In this document: positions 51,901 through 60,402 of the stretch, one piece after another | How the letters are laid out: every line of letters starts with the position of its first letter | Numbering within the stretch: position 1 is the first letter of the stretch | Assembly (NCBI RefSeq): GCF_000069785.1 | Contig: NC_010528.1 | Span: forward strand, 1,364,001 to 1,428,000 | Direction: 5' to 3' | From: Cupriavidus taiwanensis LMG 19424 | GTDB lineage: Bacteria; Pseudomonadota; Gammaproteobacteria; Burkholderiales; Burkholderiaceae | Length of the DNA stretch: 64,000 nucleotides | The notes under the pieces: model-generated | Seen by the model: only the letters and a program-made list of their open reading frames with translations | The model's database searches: none | What the model was told of the DNA's origin: nothing | Translations under genes and position numbers: made by a program

Positions 51901-52407
51901 GCCGGGCCGCATCACCGCGCTGACATGCTCGTAGCCGGCCAGCGTGAACTGCGCCTTGAGCGCGGCCTCGTCGAGCCGCTCGCCCTGCTTGAAGAAGAAG
52001 GTGTAAGCGGCCAGGAAGGCCGGCGGCGCCAGCCGGTACAGCGCGGTGGTGGCGGGCACCAGCATCACGTCGCACTGGCCGGTCTGGATGTCGTGCAGCG
52101 TCGCCAGCCGTTCGGAGACCAGGTCCTGGTGCGGCGAAAAGCTGTCGTAGGGCAGGGTTTCCCAGTCGGGCAGCAGGCGCACGCGCAACTCCGGCGCGAA
52201 CCACGGGATTTCCTCGGCCAGGCGCTGCGCATCGACGGCATGCGAGCACACCACTGCCAGCATCGGCGCGCGCTCGTGGTGCTGGCGCGCATAAGCGGCC
52301 ACCGCCAGCGCATCGGCCGAGCCGCGCAGGCCCGCCACGCTGTGGCGCAGCCCCGGCTTGACCAGCGGCAGGTTGACAAAGGGAAAGGCGGGCGTGGCGT
52401 CAGGCAT
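48958..52407 (-). CDS. mfd: Transcription-repair coupling factor Mfd
   Basis: 1149 residues, essentially the E. coli length. N-terminal UvrB-like module, an RNA-polymerase-interaction domain in the middle, RecG-like helicase motor (Walker A GDVGFGKTEVA around residue 630; DEEHRFGV; QLRGRVGRS) and a C-terminal TRCF domain. It removes stalled RNA polymerase and recruits UvrA to transcribed-strand lesions. Divergent from ispD with about 230 bp between the starts; a stem-loop (CCCCGCC/GGCGGGG, 52438-52460) lies in its leader. Confidence 0.96.
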   Translation of the reverse strand: MPDATPAFPFVNLPLVKPGLRHSVAGLRGSADALAVAAYARQHHERAPMLAVVCSHAVDAQRLAEEIPWFAPELRVRLLPDWETLPYDSFSPHQDLVSERLATLHDIQTGQCDVMLVPATTALYRLAPPAFLAAYTFFFKQGERLDEAALKAQFTLAGYEHVSAVMRPGEYSVRGGLIDLYPMGSALPYRIDLFGDEIETIRAFDPDTQRSLYPVKEVRLLPGREFPLDEAARTAFRGRWREVFEGDPTKSPIYKDIGNGVPSAGIEYYLPLFFEHSATVFDFLPADTQLVFAGNVDEAIRRFWADTTQRYNFMRHDRERPLLPPADLFLSEEQFFVAAKPMARLVLQGEAGADQPAFSAILPDVAVNRRAEDPLVNLESLLLDKQTRVLMCADSAGRRETLLQLFAESGLRPHPVEDFAAFLTGDAHFSIAVAPLQSGFALPQARLAFVTEAELYAGTARRTGRRKQEQASAVDSMVRDLAELKIGDPVVHSEHGIGRYQGLVTLDMGQGDEEFLHLDYDKGSKLYVPVHQLHVISRYSGADPDTAPLHHLGSGQWDKAKRRAAQQIRDTAAELLNLYARRAAREGFAFPLSPKDYETFAESFGFEETPDQAAAIAAVIADMTSGKPMDRLVCGDVGFGKTEVALRAAFVAVLGGKQVAMLAPTTLLAEQHFQTLSDRFAEWPVRIVELSRFKTKKEIDAAIKQINEGSVDIVIGTHKILSDQVKFQRLGLVIIDEEHRFGVRQKEALKSLRAEVDVLTLTATPIPRTLGMALEGLRDFSVIATAPQKRLAIKTFVRREEDGVIREAILRELKRGGQVYFLHNEVETIENKRARLAELVPEARIAVAHGQMHERELERVMRDFVSRRDNILLCTTIIETGIDVPTANTILIHRADKFGLAQLHQLRGRVGRSHHQAYAYLLVHDVDGLTKQAQRRLEAIQQMEELGSGFYLAMHDLEIRGAGEVLGDKQSGEIHEIGFQLYTDMLNHAVKALKAGKEPDLMAPLAATTEINLGTPALLPNDYCADVHERLSLYKRLANCETPERVDDIQEELVDRFGRLPAQAQALVETHRLRIAAAPLGVRKIDAGEATISVQFVPNPPIDAMRIIDLVQKNRHIKLAGQDKLRIEAKMPDVAVRAQTIKHTLRQLA

Positions 52408-52637
52408 GTCGGCAGGGGGCGTTCAAAAACGACGACACCCCGCCGGCATTGCGGGCGGGGGTCGGAACAGGGGACTCCAGGTGCCGGTGGCGCCCTGCCG
52501 GTAACGGCGACGCGGCATGGCGACGGGCAAGGGCCGTATTATAGAATGCGCACCGGTTGTCCCGCTGCCGCCCCTTTGTCAAAGCATTGGTCCGGGCCGG
52601 CGGGCTGCCAGCGCTTCTTTCACTCCACGCCGATCCT

Positions 52638-53378
52638 GTGTCCGCTCGCCGCTTTGCCCTGATTCCCTGTGCCGGTACCGGCAGCCGCGCCGGCGGCGCC
52701 GTGCCCAAGCAATACCAGACCGTGGCCGGCCGGCCGATGATCTGGTACGCGCTGGCGGCGTTCTCGGCGTGCGACGCCATCAGCGCCACCGCGCTGGTGC
52801 TGGCACCCGACGACATGCCGCTGGAATCGCGCTTCGGCGCGGCCGCGTTTGCCGGGCTGCGCTTCGATACCGCCTTTGTCGGCGGCGACAGCCGCCATGC
52901 GTCGGTGCTGGCCGGCCTGCACCACCTGGCGCAGCTGGGCGCGACCGACGCCGACTGGGTGCTGGTGCACGATGCCGCGCGCCCGGGCCTGACCCCGGCG
53001 ATGATCCACGCGCTGGTACGCGCGGTGGAAAGCGACGGCGACGATGATCCGGACGCCGCCATTGGCGGCATCCTGGCCGTGCCGGTGCCGGATACGCTGA
53101 AGCGGGCCCAGGATGACGCCCGCATCGGCGCCACCGTGCCGCGCGAAGGATTGTGGCAGGCGCAGACGCCGCAGATGTTCCGCCTGGGCGTGCTGCGCCA
53201 GGCGCTGCAGGACGCCATGGCGGCCGGCGCGGTGGTGACCGACGAGGCCAGCGCGATCGAGCGCCTGGGCCTGCATCCGCGGCTGGTGAACGGCTCGCTG
53301 CGCAATTTCAAGGTGACCTACCCGGAGGACTTCGCGCTGGCCGAAGTGCTGCTGGGCAGCCACGCCAAAGGAGCATGA
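52638..53378 (+). CDS. ispD: 2-C-methyl-D-erythritol 4-phosphate cytidylyltransferase IspD
   Basis: 246 residues from GTG 52638, chosen because the family-like sequence ([15 protein letters not shown], with the CTP-binding loop) begins right after it; an earlier start at 52557 is unlikely. VPKQY, VHDAARP and DEASAIE motifs present. Third enzyme of the non-mevalonate isoprenoid pathway, making CDP-methylerythritol. Directly followed (4 bp) by ispF. The isoprenoids made here feed hpnD-dependent hopanoids and quinones. Confidence 0.93.
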
Positions 53379-53382
53379 CCGC

Positions 53383-53892
53383 ATGATGCCTTTCGATATC
53401 CGGGTGGGACAGGGCTATGACGTCCACGCGCTGGTGCCCGGCCGCAAACTGATCCTGGGCGGGGTCGAGATCCCGCACGACCGTGGCCTGCTGGGCCATT
53501 CCGATGCCGACGCGCTGCTGCACGCGGTGACCGATGCGCTGTTCGGTGCCGCGGCGCTGGGCGATATCGGGCGCCATTTTCCCGACACGGACGCACAGTT
53601 CGCCGGTGCCGACAGCCGCGCGCTGCTGCGCGAGGCGGCGCGTCGCGTGCGCGAGGCCGGCTACGAGATCGGCAACGTCGACGCCACGGTCATTGCGCAG
53701 GCGCCCAAGCTGGCGCCGCATATTGGCGCCATGGTGGCCAACCTGGCCGAAGACCTGGCGATTGCGCGCGGGCGCTGCAACGTCAAGGCCAAAACCAACG
53801 AGAAGCTGGGCTTCGAAGGCCGCCAGGAAGGCATCGTGGCGCAGGCCGCGGTGCTGCTCTGGCGCGCCTCGGTGGCGGACGCGCAGGACTGA
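53383..53892 (+). CDS. ispF: 2-C-methyl-D-erythritol 2,4-cyclodiphosphate synthase IspF
   Basis: 169 residues from ATG 53383 (the second ATG at 53386 is equally possible); GGAG precedes. GYDVH (metal ligands D13 and H15), [22 protein letters not shown] and KTNEKLGF are the family signatures. Trimeric enzyme of the MEP pathway acting one step after IspE. Overlap-free operon with ispD; convergent with the GNAT gene, 2 bp between stops and no terminator. Confidence 0.95.
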
Positions 53893-53894
53893 GC

Positions 53895-54467
53895 TCAGGC
53901 GCGGGGCGTGTCCGCCGTGGTGTCTTCGGGCGGGATGGCGTAGGTGTAGTCGATCAGCCGCGCCATCGCGCCGCTGCGCGCGCCCGCCTCGGTGCGCTTG
54001 GTGAATCCCATTTGCTGGCACAGCCGGTTGGCGGACGCCATTTCCGGCATGGTGCGCACCACCAGCGTCGACGCGCCGATATCGCGCGCGCGCTGGATGC
54101 AGATCTGCATCAGCGTGCGGCCCAGCCCCAGGCCGCGCGCCTGCGGGCTGACCGACAGCAGCCGTGCTTCGGGCTGGGTCAGGGTGATGGTGCTGCCGTC
54201 CAGTGCCGGCAACGTCGCGCCCGGGTGGCAGAACAGCACGGCGCCCATGATGCCGTGATCGGTCTCCGCCACCCACCATTCCATGTCGGGGTGGCTGGTC
54301 GCCAGCACGGCCTGCATGCCGCGCTGGAACGAGGCGCGGCAATCTTCCATGATGGCCAGCTCGTATTGCCCGTAGGCCTGTTGCGTGACGGCGGCGATAT
54401 CGCCCCAGTCATGCACCGCTGCCAGGCGGTAATGGAAGCGGGGGGAAGTCGGCGAAGGCAGGGTCAT
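53895..54467 (-). CDS. GNAT family N-acetyltransferase
   Basis: 190 residues from ATG 54467. The acetyl-CoA-binding motif A (RGLGLGRTLMQICIQRARDIGA) and motif B (RLCQQMGFTKR) are clear. The substrate is unknown: neighbouring ahpD and ispF do not suggest one. No signal peptide. Confidence 0.8.
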   Translation of the reverse strand: MTLPSPTSPRFHYRLAAVHDWGDIAAVTQQAYGQYELAIMEDCRASFQRGMQAVLATSHPDMEWWVAETDHGIMGAVLFCHPGATLPALDGSTITLTQPEARLLSVSPQARGLGLGRTLMQICIQRARDIGASTLVVRTMPEMASANRLCQQMGFTKRTEAGARSGAMARLIDYTYAIPPEDTTADTPRA

Positions 54468-54553
54468 GGCAGGCTGAAAGTGCGTATCCTGCCTGGATTG
54501 TAGGCGGATCGCCGCGCCCGCGCAGGACGGGGCCATCACGGTTGCAGGATGGG

Positions 54554-54591
54554 AACAGCCGGCAATTTCCGATGGGAAGCTGCCGGCTGTT
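54554..54591. repeat. Inverted repeat between GNAT and ahpD genes
   Basis: Perfect 11-bp arms AACAGCCGGCA (54554-54564) and TGCCGGCTGTT (54581-54591) with an inner TTCC/GGAA pairing. It lies beyond the ahpD stop and upstream of the GNAT start; no T run follows, so its role is open. Confidence 0.6.
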
Positions 54592-54685
54592 GTGCTACGG
54601 CGCCCGTTGCCGGGCTGCCAGGGGAAGGGCGCGGGGGCGCGCAGATGCCTTGCTGGGCCGCTTACCGGGACCCTGACTGTGCCAT

Positions 54686-55207
54686 TTACTGGGCTGCAAT
54701 CACGTTGGCGGCCGCCACGATCACCGCGGCGATGCGGCCGACGTCGCGCAGCTGCTGCGCGGTCATGCCCTGTTCGTTCTTCAGCAACTGGTAGTGGGAC
54801 TTTACGCAGAAATGGCACTTGCCGACGATCGATGCGGCCAGCGCGTACATCTCGAAGCGGCGCTTGTCCACGCCGCCATGCGTGGCGTAGGCGTTCATGC
54901 GCAGCCCGGCGGGCTGGCTGGCCAGGTCCGGGTCGTCGGCCATCTCGACATACGGGTACCAGGTGTTGTTCATGCCCATCAGCGCGGCCGCGGTCAGCGC
55001 GCCGTTGGTTTCGTCGGGCGACAGCACGCCGGCATTGCGGATGGCATCCACCAGCACCTTGCTCTGCGCCGCGAATGCCGCCGCCAGCGCCACGCCCACC
55101 GCATCGTTGCCTTCCAGCGAGGAGCGGGCAATGGTGCCGTCGACGTTCAGGCGGATGTCCTTGGCGTAATCGGGAATGAGGTTCTTAATCGTGCTGAGGA
55201 ATTCCAT
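54686..55207 (-). CDS. ahpD: Alkyl hydroperoxidase AhpD
   Basis: 173 residues, with redox centre CHFC (C131, C134) and H138 in the carboxymuconolactone-decarboxylase fold typical of AhpD. It reduces AhpC or peroxides directly. The gene is downstream of ahpC on the same strand, separated by about 107 bp that holds a terminator-like hairpin (55233-55255), so ahpD is probably transcribed at a lower level than ahpC. Confidence 0.92.
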   Translation of the reverse strand: MEFLSTIKNLIPDYAKDIRLNVDGTIARSSLEGNDAVGVALAAAFAAQSKVLVDAIRNAGVLSPDETNGALTAAALMGMNNTWYPYVEMADDPDLASQPAGLRMNAYATHGGVDKRRFEMYALAASIVGKCHFCVKSHYQLLKNEQGMTAQQLRDVGRIAAVIVAAANVIAAQ

Positions 55208-55232
55208 TTATTTCTCCTATCGATCAGGGCTC

Positions 55233-55255
55233 AAAAAACCCGCGCATGCGGGTTT
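55233..55255 (-). terminator. Terminator/attenuator between ahpC and ahpD
   Basis: AAACCCGC-GCAT-GCGGGTTT, an 8-bp stem with a 4-nt loop; on the minus strand it is followed by a run of six T's (55233-55238). It should end most ahpC transcripts and let some read through to ahpD. Confidence 0.8.
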
Positions 55256-55314
55256 CGATGCGGAGGGCAGGGCCCCCCGCGGATCGCCACGGCGTCTGGC
55301 GACTGGCAGAAAAA

Positions 55315-55863
55315 TTACAGCGTGGCGCCACCAACGGCACGGTTGCACGGGCACAGCTCGTCCGTCTGCAGGCCGTCCAGGATACGCAGGACTTCGTCCG
55401 GGTTGCGGCCCACGTTCAGGTTGTTCACCGAAACGTGCTGAATCACGTTGTCCGGGTCGACGATGAAGGTCGCGCGCAGGGCCACGCCGGCGGCGTGGTC
55501 ACGCACGCCCAGCTGGTCGATCAGCGAACCGGTCACGTCGGCGAATTGCCACTGGTTCAGCTTGTTCAGGTCCTTGTGTTCGCGGCGCCATGCCAGCTTG
55601 ACGAACTCGTTGTCGGTCGAGCCGCCCAGCACGATCGCATCGCGGTCGGCGAAGTCGCCGTTCAGCTTGGCGAAGGCGACGATTTCGGTCGGGCACACGA
55701 AGGTGAAGTCCTTCGGGTAGAAGTAGATGATCTTCCACTTGCCTTCGAACGACTTTTCAGTGATGTCTTCGAAAGCCGACTGGCCGTTCTCTTCGTGATT
55801 GTTGAAACCCGGCTTGACACCGACGACGTGGAAGGCTTCGAGCTTGTCACCAACGGTCTTCAT
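55315..55863 (-). CDS. ahpC: Peroxiredoxin AhpC
   Basis: 182 residues from ATG 55863 with AGGAGA upstream. Peroxidatic C57 (FTFVCPTEIV) and C-terminal CPC (C171, C173). This short AhpC type, genetically paired with AhpD, is the one that accepts electrons from AhpD rather than AhpF. It reduces organic hydroperoxides and peroxynitrite. Probably under oxidative-stress control, but no clear OxyR site was seen. Confidence 0.92.
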   Translation of the reverse strand: MKTVGDKLEAFHVVGVKPGFNNHEENGQSAFEDITEKSFEGKWKIIYFYPKDFTFVCPTEIVAFAKLNGDFADRDAIVLGGSTDNEFVKLAWRREHKDLNKLNQWQFADVTGSLIDQLGVRDHAAGVALRATFIVDPDNVIQHVSVNNLNVGRNPDEVLRILDGLQTDELCPCNRAVGGATL

Positions 55864-56128
55864 AGACTTCTCCTGATACGGTTGCAATGAGAGCGGTGCC
55901 GCTGCCGCGTGCCCGGCGTGGGACCGGTGATACGGCTGCTTGCGGCGGCGTACCGCGACAAAACGTGATTATGCGTCATCATCCGGGCCGGGGCTAATTG
56001 ATATTCTCAAAGAGCCCGATAGGCAGGGCATGTAGTGTGTCGCACGCCAGCGCGCCGCCGAGGCGATGGGCCAGTATGCCATGCGCGATGACGCCGCAAG
56101 TGCGAACTTGGTGACGATCGCGCAGAAA

Positions 56129-57430
56129 TCAAGCCGCCTGCATGGCCACCCCGGTGCGGCGCGCGCGGAAGATCACCAGCGTCGCGACCAGCCCGCACAG
56201 CGCGGCGAACATCAGCCACAGTCCCGGCGCCGCCTTGTTGCCGGTGGCGTGGATCAGGTAGGTCGAGATAGCCGGCGTGAAGCCGCCGAACAGCGCGGTG
56301 GCCAGGCTGTAGGCCAGCGAGAAGCCGGTGGTGCGCACCGCGGGCGGCATGATCTCGGTCAGTGCCACCACCATCGCGCCGTTATAGCTGCCATACAGGA
56401 ACGACAGCCACAGCTCCACCATCAGCAGCCGCGCGAACGACGGCTCGGCAACCAGCCACGACACCGCCGGGTAGGCCGTCAGCAGTGTCGCCGCCGTGAA
56501 GCACAGCAGCAGCGGCCTGCGCCCGACGCGGTCCGACAGCGCGCCCATCAGCGGCAGCCAGATGAAATTGGACAGGCCCACGCACATGGTGACGATCAGG
56601 TTGTCGGTGTCGTCCAGCTTCAGCACGGTCTTGCCGAAGGTCGGCGTGTACGCGGTGATCATGTAGAACGACACCGTGGTCATCACGACCATCATGCAGC
56701 CGGCCAGGATGATGCGCCAGTTTTCCAGCATCGAGCGGTAGATCTCGCCGATCGCCGGGCGGTGCTTGCGCGCCTTGAAGGCCTCGGTCTCTTCGAGCGA
56801 ACGGCGGATCAGGAACAGGAACGGCACGATCAGGCAGCCGACCAGGAACGGAATGCGCCAGCCCCATTCATCCATCTGCGCCGGTGCCAGCGTGGCGTGC
56901 AGGATCACGCCGAGCAGGCCGGCGAAGATCACCGCGACCTGCTGGCTGCCCGACTGCCACGCGACATAGAAGCCCTTGCGCCCGGGTTTGGCGATCTCGG
57001 ACAGGTAGACCGAGACCCCGCCGAGCTCCACCCCGGCGGAAAAGCCCTGCAGCAGGCGGCCGGCCAGCACCAGCAGCGGCGCGGCCACGCCGATGGTGGC
57101 ATAGCCCGGCACGCAGGCGATCAGCAGCGTGCCCATGGCCATCAGCACCAGGGTCAGGATCAGGCCCTTGCGGCGGCCGTGATGGTCGATGTATGCGCCC
57201 AGCACGATCGCACCCAGCGGCCGCATCAGGAAGCCTGCCCCGAACGTGGCGAGCGAAAGCATCAGCGAGGCGAATTCGTTGCCGCTGGGGAAGAACGTCC
57301 TGGCAATGGCCGCGGCATAGAAGCCGTACACCATGAAGTCATACATTTCCAGGAAGTTGCCGCTGACGACACGGAACACGGTGCGGAACCCGTGCTGCGA
57401 GCCGGCGGACGCTGCGGTGGTCTCTGACAT
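56129..57430 (-). CDS. MHS-type major facilitator transporter (citrate/tricarballylate-like)
   Basis: 433 residues, twelve membrane helices, with MFS loop motifs (DHHGRRK between helices 2 and 3; DRVGRRP between 8 and 9) and metabolite:H+ symporter family features ([17 protein letters not shown]). Similar to citrate or tricarballylate proton symporters, so a di- or tricarboxylate is the likely substrate. No catabolic gene is adjacent. Preceded by a 225-bp gap that should hold its promoter. Confidence 0.82.
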   Translation of the reverse strand: MSETTAASAGSQHGFRTVFRVVSGNFLEMYDFMVYGFYAAAIARTFFPSGNEFASLMLSLATFGAGFLMRPLGAIVLGAYIDHHGRRKGLILTLVLMAMGTLLIACVPGYATIGVAAPLLVLAGRLLQGFSAGVELGGVSVYLSEIAKPGRKGFYVAWQSGSQQVAVIFAGLLGVILHATLAPAQMDEWGWRIPFLVGCLIVPFLFLIRRSLEETEAFKARKHRPAIGEIYRSMLENWRIILAGCMMVVMTTVSFYMITAYTPTFGKTVLKLDDTDNLIVTMCVGLSNFIWLPLMGALSDRVGRRPLLLCFTAATLLTAYPAVSWLVAEPSFARLLMVELWLSFLYGSYNGAMVVALTEIMPPAVRTTGFSLAYSLATALFGGFTPAISTYLIHATGNKAAPGLWLMFAALCGLVATLVIFRARRTGVAMQAA

Positions 57431-57655
57431 GGCTGTCTCTCAGGCACCGCCGGTGCGATCCGGCGGCTTGATTGTCGGGAGGTATCAGCCAGGCGCGCGG
57501 GCGGCGCCACATGGGGAACGGAGATGCCGCGGGCCTGATGACGGGCGCCAGTGTGCGCCGCCCCCCTGTCATTGACCTGTCAAATGCCTTTCAGAAGGCT
57601 ATCAGCGGCTGTCGAAAACCTGTCAGGGCATCGCGCATGCGATGCCGTGCGCCGT

Positions 57656-59005
57656 TCAGGCGCGCCGGAAACACGCGCTCACCACCAGCCCCGTGGCCGG
57701 CGCGGCGCGGTTGGCAAGCAGCAGCCGGCCGCCGTTGCGCTGCATGATGCGGTTGACGATCGACATGCCCAGGCCGGCGCCCTTGGCTTCGCTGCGCGCG
57801 GCGTCGAGCCGGTAGAAGGGCCGCGTCAGCAGCGACAGCTGGCCATCGGGCACGCCCTTGCCGTGGTCGGCCACGGTCAGCACGGCTTCCTTGTCGTCGA
57901 CGCGCGTGGAGATCTCGACCACGGCCATGCCGGTCTGCTCGTCCTTGGCGTAGCGGCGCGCGTTCTCGACCAGGTTGTCGAGGATGCGCTGCACTTCCAT
58001 GCGGTTGGCCACCGCCATCACCGGCTCCTTCGCGCGCACATGCACGCGCACGTCGTCGTGCGCGGCATAGACGCCGACGGCATCGTGCACCAGCGCCGAC
58101 AGGTCCACCGGCTCGACCGTCTCCAGCGGCGGGCGGGCGTAATTGAGGAACTGGCCGATGATCGCGTCCATCTGCTCGATGTCGGCGATCATGGCGTCGC
58201 GCGTGGGGGTGTCCATCGGCGACATCTCGGTTTCCAGCCGCAGCCGCGTCAGCGGCGTGCGCAGGTCGTGCGAGATGCCGGCCAGCATCACCACGCGGTC
58301 GTCGTCGAGCTGGCGCAGGTCGCGCACCATCTGGTTGAAGCTGTGGTTGGCCAGCGCCACTTCGCTGGCGCCGTGCTCGGGCAGCGGCGGCGGGTCGCCG
58401 CCCGCGCCGATGGCGCGCGCGGCGTTGGCCAGCCGCTTGAGCGGGTAGTTGACGCGCGCCGTGATAAACGCCGCGCCGATGATCGACAGCAGTAGCGCGG
58501 CGATACTCCACCACAGCCACTGGATGCCGGGCACGCGCTCGAAGCGTTCCGGGCTGATCGCCACCCAGTAGTCGTCGCCCTCGATCTCGAAGCTGACCCA
58601 TACGCCGGGGATGTCGTTGACGGTGGTGGCCAGCACGGTGTCCTCGCCCAGGCGGCTGCGGATCTCCTGCTGCACCAGCGAGGTCAGGAACGGGTTGGCG
58701 GTGGGCGCGGCGAAGTCGTCGTCCTGCTCGCGCGGATAGACCTTGATGCCTTCGTTCTGCACCAGGTCGAGCAGCAGGAAGCGGCGCCGCGCGGGGTCGG
58801 AGTAGAGCAGCGCGGCGCGCGTGAGCTTGACCACGCTGACCACCTGCATGGCGATCTGCTGCGCGCGCGGGGCGCGTTCGAACAGCCGATAGCTCTGGAA
58901 CCAGATCCCCAGCGAGATGGCCAGCAGCAGGGCGATCAGCATGAAGGTCCGCCAGAACAGCGAACCAAAGAACCGCGTTGCGGTACGGCCGATTACGGTC
59001 GCCAC
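57656..59005 (-). CDS. Sensor histidine kinase (EnvZ/RisS-like)
   Basis: 449 residues. Two membrane helices (about 18-36 and 163-183) enclose a periplasmic domain of about 125 residues; HAMP region; H246 in GISHDLRTPLTRLRLE; N box NLVENARRYA; G boxes DHGKGVP and GAGLGMSIV. Matches the EnvZ/OmpR class; in Bordetella the homologous RisS/RisA pair governs envelope and stress genes. Starts 24 bp after its response regulator and is cotranscribed with it. Confidence 0.87.
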   Translation of the reverse strand: MATVIGRTATRFFGSLFWRTFMLIALLLAISLGIWFQSYRLFERAPRAQQIAMQVVSVVKLTRAALLYSDPARRRFLLLDLVQNEGIKVYPREQDDDFAAPTANPFLTSLVQQEIRSRLGEDTVLATTVNDIPGVWVSFEIEGDDYWVAISPERFERVPGIQWLWWSIAALLLSIIGAAFITARVNYPLKRLANAARAIGAGGDPPPLPEHGASEVALANHSFNQMVRDLRQLDDDRVVMLAGISHDLRTPLTRLRLETEMSPMDTPTRDAMIADIEQMDAIIGQFLNYARPPLETVEPVDLSALVHDAVGVYAAHDDVRVHVRAKEPVMAVANRMEVQRILDNLVENARRYAKDEQTGMAVVEISTRVDDKEAVLTVADHGKGVPDGQLSLLTRPFYRLDAARSEAKGAGLGMSIVNRIMQRNGGRLLLANRAAPATGLVVSACFRRA

Positions 59006-59029
59006 GATAGGAACAGCGGCCGCAATCGG

Positions 59030-59752
59030 TTATTTCACGCCATCGGGAATGAAGACATAGCCCAGGCCCCACACCGTCTGGATGAATCGCGGGTTGCTGG
59101 GATCCGGCTCGATCAGCTTGCGCAGGCGCGAGATCTGCACGTCCAGGCTGCGGTCGAACACTTCATATTCGCGGCCGCGCGCCATTTCCATCAGCTTTTC
59201 GCGCGACAGCGGCTGGCGTGGATGGCGGGCGAACACCTTGAGCACCGAGAACTCGCCGGTGGTCAGCGTGATTTCCTCGTCGTTCTTGGTCAGCGTGCGC
59301 GTGGCCAGGTTCAGCACGAAATCGCCGAAGGCGAAGGTCTCGGGCGTTTCCGACGGGGCGCCGGGCACCTCGGCCGGGCCCTTGCGGCGCAGCACCGCGT
59401 GGATGCGCGCGATCAGCTCGCGCGGGTTGAACGGCTTGGGCAGGTAATCGTCGGCGCCCATCTCCAGGCCGACGATGCGGTCCACGTCCTCGCCCTTGGC
59501 GGTGAGCATGATGATCGGGGTCTGGTCGTTGGCGCCGCGCAGCCGGCGGCAGATCGACAGGCCGTCCTCGCCGGGCATCATCAGGTCCAGCACCAGCAGG
59601 TCGAAACGCTCGCGCAGCCAGAGCTTGTTCATCGCGGTGGCGTTCTCCGCCACCAGCACGGTAAAACCCTGTTCGCCCAGATAGCGGCGCAGCAGATCGC
59701 GCAGACGCGGGTCATCGTCGACGACAAGAATCTTGTGGCTGGTATTTTCCAT
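59030..59752 (-). CDS. OmpR-type response regulator (RisA-like)
   Basis: 240 residues: receiver domain with D56 (LLVLDLMMPGEDG) and LPKPF switch, linker, and winged-helix output domain ending in RFIQTVWGLGYVFIPDG, very similar to OmpR. Upstream of the kinase in one operon. Probable targets are porins and envelope genes; no porin gene is in the window. Confidence 0.9.
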   Translation of the reverse strand: MENTSHKILVVDDDPRLRDLLRRYLGEQGFTVLVAENATAMNKLWLRERFDLLVLDLMMPGEDGLSICRRLRGANDQTPIIMLTAKGEDVDRIVGLEMGADDYLPKPFNPRELIARIHAVLRRKGPAEVPGAPSETPETFAFGDFVLNLATRTLTKNDEEITLTTGEFSVLKVFARHPRQPLSREKLMEMARGREYEVFDRSLDVQISRLRKLIEPDPSNPRFIQTVWGLGYVFIPDGVK

Positions 59753-60054
59753 GGCGGTATCTTAGCGACTATCGCTTTCGCTCAAAATGGCTTAACAAAA
59801 CGTTACATACTTTACCCCGTGGTATGGCAGCGTGCATCAATCGGGCGATTACACTGCGCAATCCATCCTTTTCGGCGCCTTGCCCGGCAGTTTTCCGCGC
59901 ATTTCCGCCGGACGGTCCACGGCTTCCGCCAGCCTGCCCAGCGCCCGCTGGCGCAATGCTTGCAGAGGGCGCGGCAGCGGACGGGGTACCGGAATTCCGG
60001 GCTTCAGGGCAGTCCAACCGCTGCCCGATCGCGAAGCCAAGACCGCCATTATCA
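59753..60054. other. Intergenic region between the OmpR-like regulator and the small secreted protein
   Basis: About 300 bp. The first 70 bp are AT-rich (TTGTTAAG on the minus strand, TACTTTACCCC) and likely contain the promoter of the divergent regulator operon. The rest is GC-rich with open frames that lack family-like content, so no gene is called. Confidence 0.45.
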
Positions 60055-60402
60055 ATGAAAGTGAACCGAACCCGGCACGGGCATCCGCAGCAAGGTATCG
60101 CCGGCGCATGCCTTGCGCTGGCGCTGGCCGTGCTGGCGCTGTGCCTGCCGCCCGGGACGGCGCTGGCGCAATCGGCCGGGATGGCGCACTTGCTCAAGCG
60201 CTACCCGTCGGCTCAGGCTAGCGATCCGGCAAACAGCCAGCGCGAGGCCCGCGCCCGGGCCGAGCGCCATCGTGCCGAGCAGCGCGAAGCGGAGCGCCGG
60301 CGCGGCGACGATCGCGGCGGCTCGCGCCTGTCGCCAGACGAGCGCCGCAGGCTGCGCAAGAATCTCTACGACTTCGGACGCGACATCTACCAGGGCGGCT
60401 AG
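60055..60402 (+). CDS. Small basic exported protein
   Basis: 115 residues from ATG 60055. Signal peptide with hydrophobic core ACLALALAVLALCLPPGTALAQ. The mature region is highly charged, rich in R, E and A, and ends in LSPDERRRLRKNLYDFGRDIYQ, a pattern seen in other small periplasmic proteins of Burkholderiales as I recall. No enzymatic motif. Its stop codon overlaps that of the convergent hydrolase. Confidence 0.65.
   Translation: MKVNRTRHGHPQQGIAGACLALALAVLALCLPPGTALAQSAGMAHLLKRYPSAQASDPANSQREARARAERHRAEQREAERRRGDDRGGSRLSPDERRRLRKNLYDFGRDIYQGG

Noticed and set aside
55864..56050. OxyR-binding site upstream of ahpC
   Set aside because: ATAG- and CTAT-like pieces are present (around 56000-56020) but the spacing does not fit the ATAG-N7-CTAT pattern.
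59824..60054. N-terminal extension of the small basic exported protein
   Set aside because: The extension would hide the signal peptide behind 77 non-family residues; the start at 60055 gives a normal exported protein.
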